From Candidatus Pseudobutyricicoccus lothianensis (GTDB lineage: Bacteria > Bacillota > Clostridia > Oscillospirales > Butyricicoccaceae), in NCBI GenBank assembly GCA_904419295.1, contig CAJFRA010000006.1, positions 19,438-83,437 of the forward strand: a stretch of 64,000 bases of DNA. Direction: 5' to 3'. The notes beneath the pieces were generated by a model, which saw nothing but the letters and a program-made list of their open reading frames with translations, was not told where the DNA came from and ran no database searches. A program made the position numbers and the translations under genes. Within the stretch, counting starts at the first letter, position 1. The number at the start of each line of letters is the position of its first letter. Of this stretch, positions 1-8,843 are shown piece after piece.

Positions 1-47
1 GCCTATTTTGATAAGCGAAAACAGAGGTTTAAAAATGGGGCGGCAGT

Positions 48-1295
48 TTACTGGCCAGCACCTGCCCGCTGTTTTTTCAACTTGGCAAAGCGGGGCAGGC
101 CGTTTTCATAGGGCAGCTCGGTCTCCCCTTGGATCAGGGGCAGCGCGTAATGGATAAAGTCCTCCGTCAGGCCGACACCATCCGGGGTGATCCATTCTTG
201 GGGTACTTTCTTTTCTGTATTGGCCACGATATCCAAGGGGGCGGGCACGTAGTCGATGGCATAATCCGGGCCGGGGCGGCGCTGGAAGGACACCATTTTG
301 TCCGTCTCACCGGCCACAGCCAGCTCCACCGCTTGCTTGCCGGCCTGATAGGCTTCTTCGATGTCGGTGCGGGAAGCGCAGTGGGCCGCGCAGCGCTGCA
401 GCAGGGAAAGCTCGATGCTGCGCACTTTGTAGCCAAAGCGGCTCTTGACCTCTCCGGCGACAAAAGCGCCGGCGCCGCCCATCTGTTTGTGGCCAAAGGC
501 GTCAGTGGCCACATCTTGCCCGTATTCGGCGATGAATTTTCCCTCTTTGTCGATCACACCTTCGGAAAGAGCCACCAGGCAGTTGCCCCGGCGCTGGTAG
601 ACTTGCTGGATCTGGGCCAAAGCCTGCTCCAGATCAAAGGGACGCTCCGGCAGATAGATCAAGTCTGGGCCGGCGCCGGAGAGGGAGGCCAAAGTGCTGG
701 CGGCAGTGAGCCAGCCGGCGTTGCGGCCCATGATCTCCACGATCACCACTGTGCCGGTGTCATAGACGTTGGCGTCGTGGAAGATCTCCATGCAGGAGGT
801 GGCGATGTATTTGGCAGCAGAACCAAAGCCTGGGCAGTGGTCTGTGCCATACAGGTCGTTGTCGATGGTCTTGGGCACGCCGATGATGCGGCATTCATAG
901 TTTTGGCTCATCAGGTATTTGGAGATCTTGTTGCACGTATCCATGCTGTCGTTGCCGCCATTGTAGAAGAAGTAGCGGATGTCGTATTTCTGAAAGATCT
1001 CCAGGATGCGCTTGTAATCGGTGTCATCCACCGCGCTGTCCTTCAGCTTGTAGCGGCAGGAACCCAGGGCAGAAGAAGGGGTGTAACGCAGCAGCTGCAG
1101 TTCCGCCGGGTCCTCCTGGGCGATATCGTAGAGGCAGTCGTCTAAAATACCTTTAATGCCGTGGGCACAACCGTATACGGCTGTGATGCACTCTTCCCCC
1201 AGGGCAGTTTCCAGCACGCCCAGCGCACTGGCGTTGATCACCGAAGTGGGGCCGCCGGATTGGCCAAAGAGACAGGCGCCTTTCAATTTGCTCAT
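48..1295 (-). CDS. pfp: Pyrophosphate-dependent 6-phosphofructokinase
   Basis: Phosphorylates fructose 6-phosphate in glycolysis, probably with PPi as donor. The 415-residue protein opens with the nucleotide/phosphate loop FGQSGGPTS (about residues 10-18), has GGNDS at 113-117 where ATP enzymes have GGDGS, PKTIDND at 141-147 where ATP enzymes have PGTIDND, and MGRNAGW near 190. Asp and Lys at these two positions are the classical PPi-PFK marks. An ATG five codons upstream (1310) is open, but the GGAGG in that stretch sits 8 nt before the ATG at 1295, so 1295 is the start. A TATAAT-like box lies at 1370-1375 on the minus strand with no good -35. Monocistronic as far as the window shows. Donor specificity is inferred from residues only. 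Confidence 0.93.
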   Translation of the reverse strand: MSKLKGACLFGQSGGPTSVINASALGVLETALGEECITAVYGCAHGIKGILDDCLYDIAQEDPAELQLLRYTPSSALGSCRYKLKDSAVDDTDYKRILEIFQKYDIRYFFYNGGNDSMDTCNKISKYLMSQNYECRIIGVPKTIDNDLYGTDHCPGFGSAAKYIATSCMEIFHDANVYDTGTVVIVEIMGRNAGWLTAASTLASLSGAGPDLIYLPERPFDLEQALAQIQQVYQRRGNCLVALSEGVIDKEGKFIAEYGQDVATDAFGHKQMGGAGAFVAGEVKSRFGYKVRSIELSLLQRCAAHCASRTDIEEAYQAGKQAVELAVAGETDKMVSFQRRPGPDYAIDYVPAPLDIVANTEKKVPQEWITPDGVGLTEDFIHYALPLIQGETELPYENGLPRFAKLKKQRAGAGQ

Positions 1296-1506
1296 GGTTT
1301 GAACCTCCATCCCGGCCGCAGCAGCGGCCGATCCAAATTCTGATATAGGCCGGGGAGAAAACCGGCCTCATTATAGGAGTATTGTACCATAAAACAGGCG
1401 GGTAGAAAAGAGGGATGCCCGGGTACAGGGCTTTTCATCTGGCAGGTTTTGTGGTATGCTAAGACACTAGGAGCGCCCTGCAAGGGGCGGATGGGAGGGA
1501 TCTGGT

Positions 1507-2709
1507 TTGAAAAAGCATCATCCAAAACATCATCCATTGATCGTGGCGCTGTTGGTGCTGTTGGCGGTGGCGGCAGTGGGCGCACTGTTGTTTTGGCAGA
1601 TCGTCAAAGGGCAAGGCATAACGCCGGGGAGGACAGGCAAACCGGCCTGCAACGGTGTGGCTGTGACCGCAGCGTTGGAAGAACAGGAAGAGCAGACCGG
1701 CGCCTTTCACAGCATCCAGCTGAAGACCTATGGGGCAAATGTGCGGCTGGTGCCAGGCCAACGCTTTGCCATCTATCACAAATACAACACCGATGTCTTC
1801 GATTTCCAATGGCAGGTGGAAGACGGCACGCTGCACGTGTGGGAAGAGTTGACAGAGAAGTACAGCAATAAAAAAGGGACCATCCGTATGACAGGCGCTT
1901 GGAACCTGCCCCAGGATATCATTGAGATCAATTGCCCGGCAGAGTATCTCCTGCGGCAGATCGAACTGGAAAATACCGTGGGCGATGTGGAGATGCAGGG
2001 CTGCCAGGCCAGCGGGCTGACGGTGGTGCTGGAAGATGGAGACCTGACCATGCAGCAGTGCGCTGCCGGCCAGTTTACGTTGGACAGCGAGTTTGGCGAC
2101 GCCATTTTGGTATGGAACGGCCGGATGGCACAAAAAGCTGCCATTACCATGAGCAGCGGTGACTTCCATGCCACTGGGCTGCAGGCCAGGGATCTGGCGA
2201 TAGAGAGCAGTTATGGCGATGTGTGGCTGCAGGAAGGCAGGGTGCAGACGGCCGATATCGCGATGAACAGCGGTTCGCTGACGCTGCAGGAGATGGAGCT
2301 GACACTAGACGGCCAGATACGCAATGATTACGGCGAAGTGCGCTTTTGGGGCGGCAGCGCCCGAGGGCTTTCCATTGGGGCATCCAGCGGCGATGTGATG
2401 CTGTTGGGCCAGTGGAAGGGAGCGCTGCAAGTGATCAATGAACATGGCGACGTGAAGATCGGCGCACTGGGACAGGCCTCGGATTATGGCTACACGTTGA
2501 CTGCGGATGCGGGCAGCATCCAAGTGGGCGACCAGTATTTTGACCCCGGAGAAGAAGGTGGGACCACTGCCAGCCAACGGGGCGGCCGCAGCCGGATCGA
2601 GGCTTACAGCCAAAACGGCGACATCCGGCTGGCGTTTTTGGAGGCAGCCGCCTTAGAGGAAGCGACAGCCAGTGCCGCCGGGAGCCAGGGCAATGCACGG
2701 GGACTCTGA
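1507..2709 (+). CDS. Membrane-anchored DUF4097-type beta-repeat protein
   Basis: 400 residues. A basic, His-rich N-terminus (KKHHPKHHP) is followed by one transmembrane helix (about residues 11-32), then an extracytoplasmic region of short repeats of the type 'G-D-V...', 'S-G-D', 'Y-G-D/E-V', typical of the DUF4097 putative-adhesin beta-helix family. It uses a TTG start with GGGAGGG about 7 nt upstream. Role unknown; in Firmicutes such domains often accompany envelope-stress regulators, but none is adjacent here. It is transcribed away from pfp, and a weak promoter (TTTTCA-17-TATGCT) ends about 50 nt before the start. Confidence 0.8.
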   Translation: MKKHHPKHHPLIVALLVLLAVAAVGALLFWQIVKGQGITPGRTGKPACNGVAVTAALEEQEEQTGAFHSIQLKTYGANVRLVPGQRFAIYHKYNTDVFDFQWQVEDGTLHVWEELTEKYSNKKGTIRMTGAWNLPQDIIEINCPAEYLLRQIELENTVGDVEMQGCQASGLTVVLEDGDLTMQQCAAGQFTLDSEFGDAILVWNGRMAQKAAITMSSGDFHATGLQARDLAIESSYGDVWLQEGRVQTADIAMNSGSLTLQEMELTLDGQIRNDYGEVRFWGGSARGLSIGASSGDVMLLGQWKGALQVINEHGDVKIGALGQASDYGYTLTADAGSIQVGDQYFDPGEEGGTTASQRGGRSRIEAYSQNGDIRLAFLEAAALEEATASAAGSQGNARGL

Positions 2710-2746
2710 GGCCCGTGATGGCAGCAGATACGAGCAGAGCAACAGA

Positions 2747-2777
2747 AAACCGGACTGCAGTTGCAGTCCGGTTTTTT
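2747..2777. terminator. Bidirectional intrinsic terminator
   Basis: A near-perfect stem AACCGGACTGCA/TGCAGTCCGGTT with a 2-nt loop is flanked by A-rich sequence on the left and a T6 run on the right. It can end the DUF4097 gene (+) and nadE (-). Confidence 0.9.
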
Positions 2778-2834
2778 ATACGTTTGAACAGCAAGTGCTA
2801 TAGCACCGCCGGCAGAAGGCACGGGGCCTGTGGA

Positions 2835-3566
2835 TCAGTCGTCGATGTACACCAGGGGCATCCGGCGTTTGTGTTCGGTGACAGCATGGGCCCGGTGGAT
2901 GCGGGCGTCGTTGTCGCTGCCGCAAGAGCCGGTTTCCATATACATCTCGATCTCGTCGTAGGTCACGCCCATTTCCGCCTCGTCGGTCTGACCCTCAAAC
3001 AGCCCGGCAGAAGGCGCTTTGCGGATGATGTTTTCCGGCGCTTTCAGATAGGTCAAAAACTCGTAGATCTCTGTGACGGTCAGATCGGCGATGGGGTTGA
3101 AATCACAGGCGCCGTCACCCCATTTGGTGAAATAGCCCATGTAGCGCTCACATTTATTGCCCGTGCCCGCCACCAGAGCGCCCCGGCTCTGGGCAATGGC
3201 ATATAAGGTCGTCATGCGCAGCCGGGGAGCGATGTTGCTCAGAGAAGCTTGATCCAGCGGCTGTACCGGTTCGATCTGGCTGCACAGAGCTGCCTTGACA
3301 TCGCTCAGGTCTACCGTCAGCGTTTCGATGTGGAACTGCTCTGCCACAGCCAAGGCATCTTCCATATCTTCGCCGAAATTCCGGCTGGATTGGCAAGGCA
3401 TGGCGACGCCCACTGTGTTCTCACAGGCCAGCTTGCACAAAATGCCCACCAGGGCGCTGTCTTTGCCGCCGCTGTTGCCGTAGACGATGCCGTTGCAATG
3501 GGCATCTTTCAGGGCGAACTGGATGAATGCCACCCTCTGTTTGAGTTCTTGTTCGTAGTCTCTCAT
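2835..3566 (-). CDS. nadE: NH3-dependent NAD+ synthetase
   Basis: Last step of NAD biosynthesis: amidates nicotinate adenine dinucleotide using ATP and ammonia. 243 residues, the usual size of the short ammonia-dependent form without a nitrilase domain. The PP-loop SGGKDS is at residues 32-37; ATP-pyrophosphatase fold residues follow (AMPCQSS, GTGNKCERYMGYFTKWGDGACDFNP). An AAGGGATGG Shine-Dalgarno lies about 10 nt upstream of the ATG. It is followed by the terminator at 2747-2777 and lies 60 nt downstream of the carB-dapF stop, so it may be the last gene of the carA-carB/dapF transcript. Confidence 0.95.
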   Translation of the reverse strand: MRDYEQELKQRVAFIQFALKDAHCNGIVYGNSGGKDSALVGILCKLACENTVGVAMPCQSSRNFGEDMEDALAVAEQFHIETLTVDLSDVKAALCSQIEPVQPLDQASLSNIAPRLRMTTLYAIAQSRGALVAGTGNKCERYMGYFTKWGDGACDFNPIADLTVTEIYEFLTYLKAPENIIRKAPSAGLFEGQTDEAEMGVTYDEIEMYMETGSCGSDNDARIHRAHAVTEHKRRMPLVYIDD

Positions 3567-3627
3567 GCTTTATTCCATCCCTTCCTAACAGCCGGGGCAG
3601 CGCTGCCCCGGCCCAGAAACCATGCGA

Positions 3628-6600
3628 TCACACTTCAATAACGCCTTCAAACACCGTCTCTGCCTTGCCTGTCATATAGACAGCTTCGTCGGTGTAGCGG
3701 ATCATCAGCTCGCCGCCCAGCAGCTTGACGGTGATATCGGTGTTTTTCAGGCAATAGCCCCGCAGCACGCTGGCTACCGCCGCGGCACAGGCGCCGGTAC
3801 CGCAGGCAAAAGTTTCGCCGCTGCCCCGCTCCCACACACGCATTTGAATGGTGGTGCGGTCCAGCACCCGGACGAATTCGGTGTTGACCCCTTCGGGGAA
3901 CAGGGGATCGTGTTCAAATTGGGGGCCGACCTGTTCAATGGGCAGGTTGTCCAAATTGTCGCAGAACACCACACAGTGGGGATTGCCCATGCCCACGCAG
4001 GTGATCTCGTATTCTCCGCCGGCCACTGCAACACGCCGGCCGGTCACATCCAAGCCCGTCAGCCGGACCGGGATGCTTTCAGGCGCCCGCAAGGCCTTGC
4101 CCATATCCACGGTCACCGAGGTGACCTGGCCGTGCTGCACATACAGATGGAGGCTGCGGATGCCGCTCAAGGTCTCCACCGTCATATCCTGCTTGGGCAC
4201 GATGCCTTTTTCATACAGGAATTTGCCCACACAGCGGATGCCGTTGCCGCACATTTTGCCCTCGCTGCCATCCAGATTGAAAATGCGCATGCGGGCGTCG
4301 GCCACGGCCGAAGGCTCGATGAGGATGATGCCGTCGCCGCCCACGCCGTACCGGCGGTCGGAGAGGTAGACAGCCAGGCTTTCCGGACTTTGGATCTGCT
4401 GGTCGAAGCAGCTGAAATAGATATAATCATTGCCGGCGCCCTGCATTTTGGTAAAGCGCAGGGGCTTGCGCTTTTGGCGCATGTGGTTGATATCCACCAG
4501 TTCGGTGCTGTGTTCGTTGTACCGGCTGCGCAGGCTGTCGGCCAAGGCGTTGGCCGTGTCGATGGCCGTCAGGCAGGGAATGCCCAGCTCCACAGCTTTG
4601 CGGCGGATCTTTACGCTGTCCAGCCAAGGCAGACGGCCTTTGGAGGAGGTGGAGACGATGTAGCTGATCTGGCCGCTTTCCAGCAAAGTGGCAGTGTTCT
4701 CCTCCGCTTCGTGGATCTTGCTGACCACTTGGGCTTCCAGGCCAGCCTGGGCCAACACCTGGGCCGTGCCCGCTGTGGCATACAAGGTAAAGCCAAGGTC
4801 GGCAAACTTGCGGGCCAGAGGGGCGATCTCGTGCTTGTCGGTGTCGCACACCGTCAGCAGCACGCCGCCGGCTCTCTGCATCTGGTAACCGGCGCCGATC
4901 ATGCCTTTGTACAAGGCCTCTTCCAGCGTCTTGCCCAGCCCCAACACCTCACCGGTGGATTTCATCTCGGGGCCCAATTGCACGTCTACATCCGTCAGCT
5001 TTTCAAAACTGAATACCGGCACTTTGACAGCCACATAGGGGGGCACTGGGTACAGGCCCGTGCCATAGCCCATGTCCTCCAATTTTTCACCCAGCATGGC
5101 CCGGGTGGCCAGATCCACCATGGGCACGCCCGTCACTTTGCTGATGTAGGGGATGGTGCGGGAAGAGCGGGGGTTGACCTCGATGACGTAAATTTCCCCT
5201 TCATGGATCAGGTACTGGATGTTTACCAGGCCCCGGGTCTTCATGGAGAGGGCCAGATCCCGGGTATAGGAGAGGATCTTTTCCACCTGCAGGCCGTTCA
5301 GATTCCAGGCCGGATAGACGGCGATGGAATCGCCCGAATGGATGCCCGCCCGTTCCACGTGTTCCATAATACCGGGGATCAGCACATCCTCCCCATCGCA
5401 GATGGCATCCACTTCGATCTCAATGCCCATCAGATACTTGTCGATGAGCACCGGGTTTTCGATGTTGTGGGACAGGATGATCTCCATGTATTCCAGGATG
5501 TCATCGTCGCTGAAAGCGATGATCATATTTTGGCCGCCCAGCACATAAGAAGGCCGCATCAGCACCGGATAGCTCAGGGAGCGGGCGGCTTCCAAGGCTT
5601 CTTCCTTGGTCATCACCGTCAGGCCCCGGGGCCGGCTGATGTGCAGCTGCTCCAGCAGAGCGTCGAACCGCTCCCGGTCTTCGGCCATATCGATGCTGTC
5701 CGCCGGCGTACCCAGGATGGGGACGCCCTGCTTTTCCAAAAATTGCGTCAATTTAATGGCTGTTTGGCCGCCGAAAGCCACCACGACGCCCACCGGGTGT
5801 TCGGTGCGGATGATGTTCATCACATCCTCCGGCGTCAAGGGTTCGAAATACAGCCGGTCACCGGTGTCGAAATCGGTGGAGACCGTCTCTGGGTTGTTGT
5901 TGACGATCACCACGTCGTAGCCCGCTTTCTTCAGCGAACGGACACAGTGGACAGAAGCATAGTCGAATTCGATGCCCTGGCCGATGCGGATGGGGCCCGA
6001 GCCGAAGACGATCACGGTCTGCTTGCCGCTGGGGTGGTCTGCGATGAATTCCGCCGCCTCGTTTTCCGTGTCGTAGCAGGAGTAGAAATAGGGGGTCTGG
6101 GCGTCAAATTCGGCGCCGCAGGTATCCACCATTTTGAAAGAAGCATCCAGATGGCAGGGCAGCTCACTGCCGCTGAGCCGGCGAAGCACCGCGTCGGGGA
6201 AACCGAGGCCTTTGCCCAGCCGGTATTGCTCCTTGGTCAGCGGCACGCTGGTAACGGCGGTTTCGTAGGCAGCCAAATGGTGGAGCTTCCACAAAAACCA
6301 CAGGTCGATGCGGGTGATCTCATGGATCTCTTCGGGCGGCACCCCGCGCCGCAGGGCTTCGTACACCACAAACAGGCGTTCGTCATCGCACACATGGATG
6401 CGCTGGCGCAGCTCTTCCAAGGGCAGCTCCCGCAGTTTGGGCAGCGCCAAGCTATCTAGGCCGATCTCGGCGCCCCGCACGGCTTTCATGATGGCGCTCT
6501 CAAAGGTCTGGGCAATGCTCATCACTTCGCCGGTGGCTTTCATCTGGGTGCCCAGCAGCCGTTTGGCGTAGACGAATTTATCGAAGGGCCACTTGGGAAA

Positions 6601-7668
6601 CTTGACCGCCACATAATCCAGCGTGGGCTCAAAGCAGGCACAGGTCTTGCCGGTCACCGCATTGGTGATCTCATCCAGAGTGTAGCCGATGGCGATGAGG
6701 GCCGCCACTTTGGCAATGGGATAACCGGTGGCCTTGGAGGCCAGGGCAGAGGAACGGGAGACGCGGGGATTGACCTCGATGACCGCGTATTCAAAGCTGT
6801 CGGGATTCAAGGCGAATTGGCAGTTGCAGCCGCCTTCGATGCCCATGGCCGTGATGATGTTCAGCGCCGCTGAGCGCAGCATTTGATATTCTTTGTCCGA
6901 CAGCGTCACAGCCGGGGCGATGACGATGCTGTCGCCAGTGTGGACGCCCACCGGATCGAAATTTTCCATGGAGCACACGGTGATGACATTGCCTGCGCCA
7001 TCCCGCATGACTTCGAATTCGATCTCCTTCCAGCCGGAAATGCATTTTTCGACCAGGATCTGGGTGATGGGGGATAGGCGGAGCCCTGTGGCTGCAATGT
7101 GGCGCAGCTCCTCCTCATTTTGGGCGATGCCGCCGCCGCTGCCGCCCAGGGTAAAGGCGGGCCGCACGATGACGGGATAGCCGATGGTCTGGGCAAAGGA
7201 CAGCGCGCCGGTCAGGTCGGTGACCACTTTGCTGGGGATCACCGGCTCACCGATGGAGAGCATGGTATCTTTGAAGCGCTGGCGGTCCTCCGCTTTGTCG
7301 ATGGTCTCCGGATCGGCGCCCAGCAGGCGCACGTTGTGCTCGGCGAGGAACCCTTCCCGGGCCAGCTGCATGGAAAGATTCAGACCGGTCTGGCCGCCCA
7401 AGGTGGAGAGCAGGCTGTCCGGCTTTTCTTTTTCGATGATCCGCTTGACGGTCTCCAGGGTCAGCGGTTCGATATACACTTCATCTGCCATGACACCATC
7501 GGTCATGATGGTGGCCGGGTTGGAATTGATGAGCATCACTTCCAGACCTTCTTCTTTCAGCGCCCGGCAGGCTTGGGTGCCAGCATAGTCGAACTCGGCC
7601 GCCTGGCCGATGACAATGGGGCCGGAGCCGATGACCAGCACTTTTTTTATCCCAGGGTTCCGCGGCAT
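3628..7668 (-). CDS. carB-dapF: Carbamoyl-phosphate synthase large chain fused to diaminopimelate epimerase
   Basis: One uninterrupted frame of 1346 codons. Residues 1-1062 are a complete CarB: two ATP-grasp halves (start VLVIGSGPIVIGQ near 10; second half VIVFGSGPIRIGQG near 550) and a C-terminal MGS-like allosteric domain (TLYATAGTAQVL). Residues 1063-1346 are a complete DapF starting MRQKRKPLRFTKMQGAGND, with both catalytic cysteines (KMCGNGIRC and FACGTGAC). CarB makes carbamoyl phosphate for pyrimidines and arginine; DapF interconverts LL- and meso-DAP for lysine and peptidoglycan. There is no stop between them; the Met at 4482 has only a weak GGTGGAT upstream, so separate translation is possible but not favoured. 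The start overlaps carA by 22 nt, implying coupling. Confidence 0.93.
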   Translation of the reverse strand: MPRNPGIKKVLVIGSGPIVIGQAAEFDYAGTQACRALKEEGLEVMLINSNPATIMTDGVMADEVYIEPLTLETVKRIIEKEKPDSLLSTLGGQTGLNLSMQLAREGFLAEHNVRLLGADPETIDKAEDRQRFKDTMLSIGEPVIPSKVVTDLTGALSFAQTIGYPVIVRPAFTLGGSGGGIAQNEEELRHIAATGLRLSPITQILVEKCISGWKEIEFEVMRDGAGNVITVCSMENFDPVGVHTGDSIVIAPAVTLSDKEYQMLRSAALNIITAMGIEGGCNCQFALNPDSFEYAVIEVNPRVSRSSALASKATGYPIAKVAALIAIGYTLDEITNAVTGKTCACFEPTLDYVAVKFPKWPFDKFVYAKRLLGTQMKATGEVMSIAQTFESAIMKAVRGAEIGLDSLALPKLRELPLEELRQRIHVCDDERLFVVYEALRRGVPPEEIHEITRIDLWFLWKLHHLAAYETAVTSVPLTKEQYRLGKGLGFPDAVLRRLSGSELPCHLDASFKMVDTCGAEFDAQTPYFYSCYDTENEAAEFIADHPSGKQTVIVFGSGPIRIGQGIEFDYASVHCVRSLKKAGYDVVIVNNNPETVSTDFDTGDRLYFEPLTPEDVMNIIRTEHPVGVVVAFGGQTAIKLTQFLEKQGVPILGTPADSIDMAEDRERFDALLEQLHISRPRGLTVMTKEEALEAARSLSYPVLMRPSYVLGGQNMIIAFSDDDILEYMEIILSHNIENPVLIDKYLMGIEIEVDAICDGEDVLIPGIMEHVERAGIHSGDSIAVYPAWNLNGLQVEKILSYTRDLALSMKTRGLVNIQYLIHEGEIYVIEVNPRSSRTIPYISKVTGVPMVDLATRAMLGEKLEDMGYGTGLYPVPPYVAVKVPVFSFEKLTDVDVQLGPEMKSTGEVLGLGKTLEEALYKGMIGAGYQMQRAGGVLLTVCDTDKHEIAPLARKFADLGFTLYATAGTAQVLAQAGLEAQVVSKIHEAEENTATLLESGQISYIVSTSSKGRLPWLDSVKIRRKAVELGIPCLTAIDTANALADSLRSRYNEHSTELVDINHMRQKRKPLRFTKMQGAGNDYIYFSCFDQQIQSPESLAVYLSDRRYGVGGDGIILIEPSAVADARMRIFNLDGSEGKMCGNGIRCVGKFLYEKGIVPKQDMTVETLSGIRSLHLYVQHGQVTSVTVDMGKALRAPESIPVRLTGLDVTGRRVAVAGGEYEITCVGMGNPHCVVFCDNLDNLPIEQVGPQFEHDPLFPEGVNTEFVRVLDRTTIQMRVWERGSGETFACGTGACAAAVASVLRGYCLKNTDITVKLLGGELMIRYTDEAVYMTGKAETVFEGVIEV

Positions 7669-8747
7669 GAGCGGTCCACCTCCATCCGTTCCATGAATTG
7701 GTCAAACAAGAATGCAGTATCCAGCGGCCCACCGCAGGCTTCCGGGTGGAACTGCACGCTGAACACCGGCATATCGGTGTATTCGATGCCCTCGCAAGTC
7801 AGGTCGTTGGCATTGACCATGCTGACTTTGGCGTTGGGGGGCAGCTGGCTGCCATCTACGGCATAGCCGTGGTTTTGGCTGGTGATATAGACCCGGCCTG
7901 TGCCCAGATCACGCACAGGCTGGTTGGCGCCCCGGTGCCCATATTTCAGCTTGTGGGTCCGGCCGCCCTGGCTCAGGGCCAGCAGCTGATGGCCCAAACA
8001 GATGCCGAAGGTGGGGATGCGCTTCTGGCACAACAGGGCCAGCTGTTCGATGATCCCCTGGTTGTCCGCCGGGTCCCCCGGGCCGTTGCTCAACATGATG
8101 CCGTCCGGCTTCAAAGAGGCGATCTGCTCGGCAGTGGAAGAGGCGGGCATGGTCAGCACCTCACAGCCCCGCTTGAGCAGTTCCCGCCGGATGTTCTCCT
8201 TGGCGCCAAAATCCCACAGCACCACCCGGCGGCGGGGCTCCTCCGGCGTATCGGTGCGGGGGCTCTGGCGGGTGACAGCCTCCACGGCCCCTTGGATGCG
8301 GTATGAGCGGATCTCATCCAGCAGGGCAGGCAGATCGCGGATCTCCCGGACGATCTTGCCGTTCATCACGCCGTTTTGGCGGATGCGCTTGGTCAGCTGC
8401 CGGGTATCGATGCCCCACAGCCCCACAATGCCCTGCTCTTTCAAATAGGCGTCCAGATCCCCTTCCGAGCGGAAGTTAGAGGGCTCTTGGCACCATTGGC
8501 GCACAACATAGGCCCGCACTTGGGGCCGGGTGCTTTCAAAATCCGCAGGGATCACCCCGTAATTGCCAATGAGGGGAAAGGTCTGCACCACGATCTGGCC
8601 ATGGTAGCTGGGGTCGGTCAAAGTCTCCAGATAGCCGGTCATGCCGGTTGTAAAAACGATCTCACCGCACACATCGCCGCTGGCGCCGAAGGAAATGCCC
8701 TCCATGACAGTGCCATCTTGCAGCACTAGGTATGCTTTCTGCTCCAT
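7647..8747 (-). CDS. carA: Carbamoyl-phosphate synthase small chain (glutaminase)
   Basis: 366 residues. Supplies ammonia from glutamine to CarB. N-terminal CPSase small-chain domain (YLVLQDGTVMEGISFG, GMTGYLETLTDPSY) followed by a class I glutamine amidotransferase with nucleophile Cys in FGICLGHQ and the His-Glu pair in FHPEACGG. The open frame extends 32 codons further up, but the ATG at 8747 has GGAGG 9 nt upstream and begins the conserved domain, so it is the start. The 3' end overlaps carB by 22 nt. Confidence 0.95.
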   Translation of the reverse strand: MEQKAYLVLQDGTVMEGISFGASGDVCGEIVFTTGMTGYLETLTDPSYHGQIVVQTFPLIGNYGVIPADFESTRPQVRAYVVRQWCQEPSNFRSEGDLDAYLKEQGIVGLWGIDTRQLTKRIRQNGVMNGKIVREIRDLPALLDEIRSYRIQGAVEAVTRQSPRTDTPEEPRRRVVLWDFGAKENIRRELLKRGCEVLTMPASSTAEQIASLKPDGIMLSNGPGDPADNQGIIEQLALLCQKRIPTFGICLGHQLLALSQGGRTHKLKYGHRGANQPVRDLGTGRVYITSQNHGYAVDGSQLPPNAKVSMVNANDLTCEGIEYTDMPVFSVQFHPEACGGPLDTAFLFDQFMERMEVDRSCRGTLG

Positions 8748-8786
8748 TCTCAGTTGCCTCCGTTCCCGTTGCCGAGGTTTTTCACA

Positions 8787-8827
8787 GACCCCCGCGGCCA
8801 TCCGGAAAAAGATGGGCCGCGGGGGTC
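8787..8827. terminator. GC-rich hairpin between purA and carA
   Basis: A perfect 13-bp inverted repeat, GACCCCCGCGGCC (8787-8799) with GGCCGCGGGGGTC (8815-8827). There is no long U-run on either side (minus strand continues TGTGAAAAACC), so it may be a weak or factor-dependent terminator, or a processing/stability hairpin. Confidence 0.5.
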
Positions 8828-8843
8828 CGGCGTTTCTGTTCAA

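Noticed and set aside
1295..1310. Earlier ATG of pfp at 1310
   Set aside because: The GGAGG needed as ribosome site lies inside those first codons and is correctly spaced for the ATG at 1295.
3622..6459. 945-codon plus-strand open frame opposite carB-dapF
   Set aside because: Composition is His/Gln/Ala-rich antisense sequence typical of a shadow of GC-rich coding DNA; no motifs; CarB and DapF on the other strand are certain.
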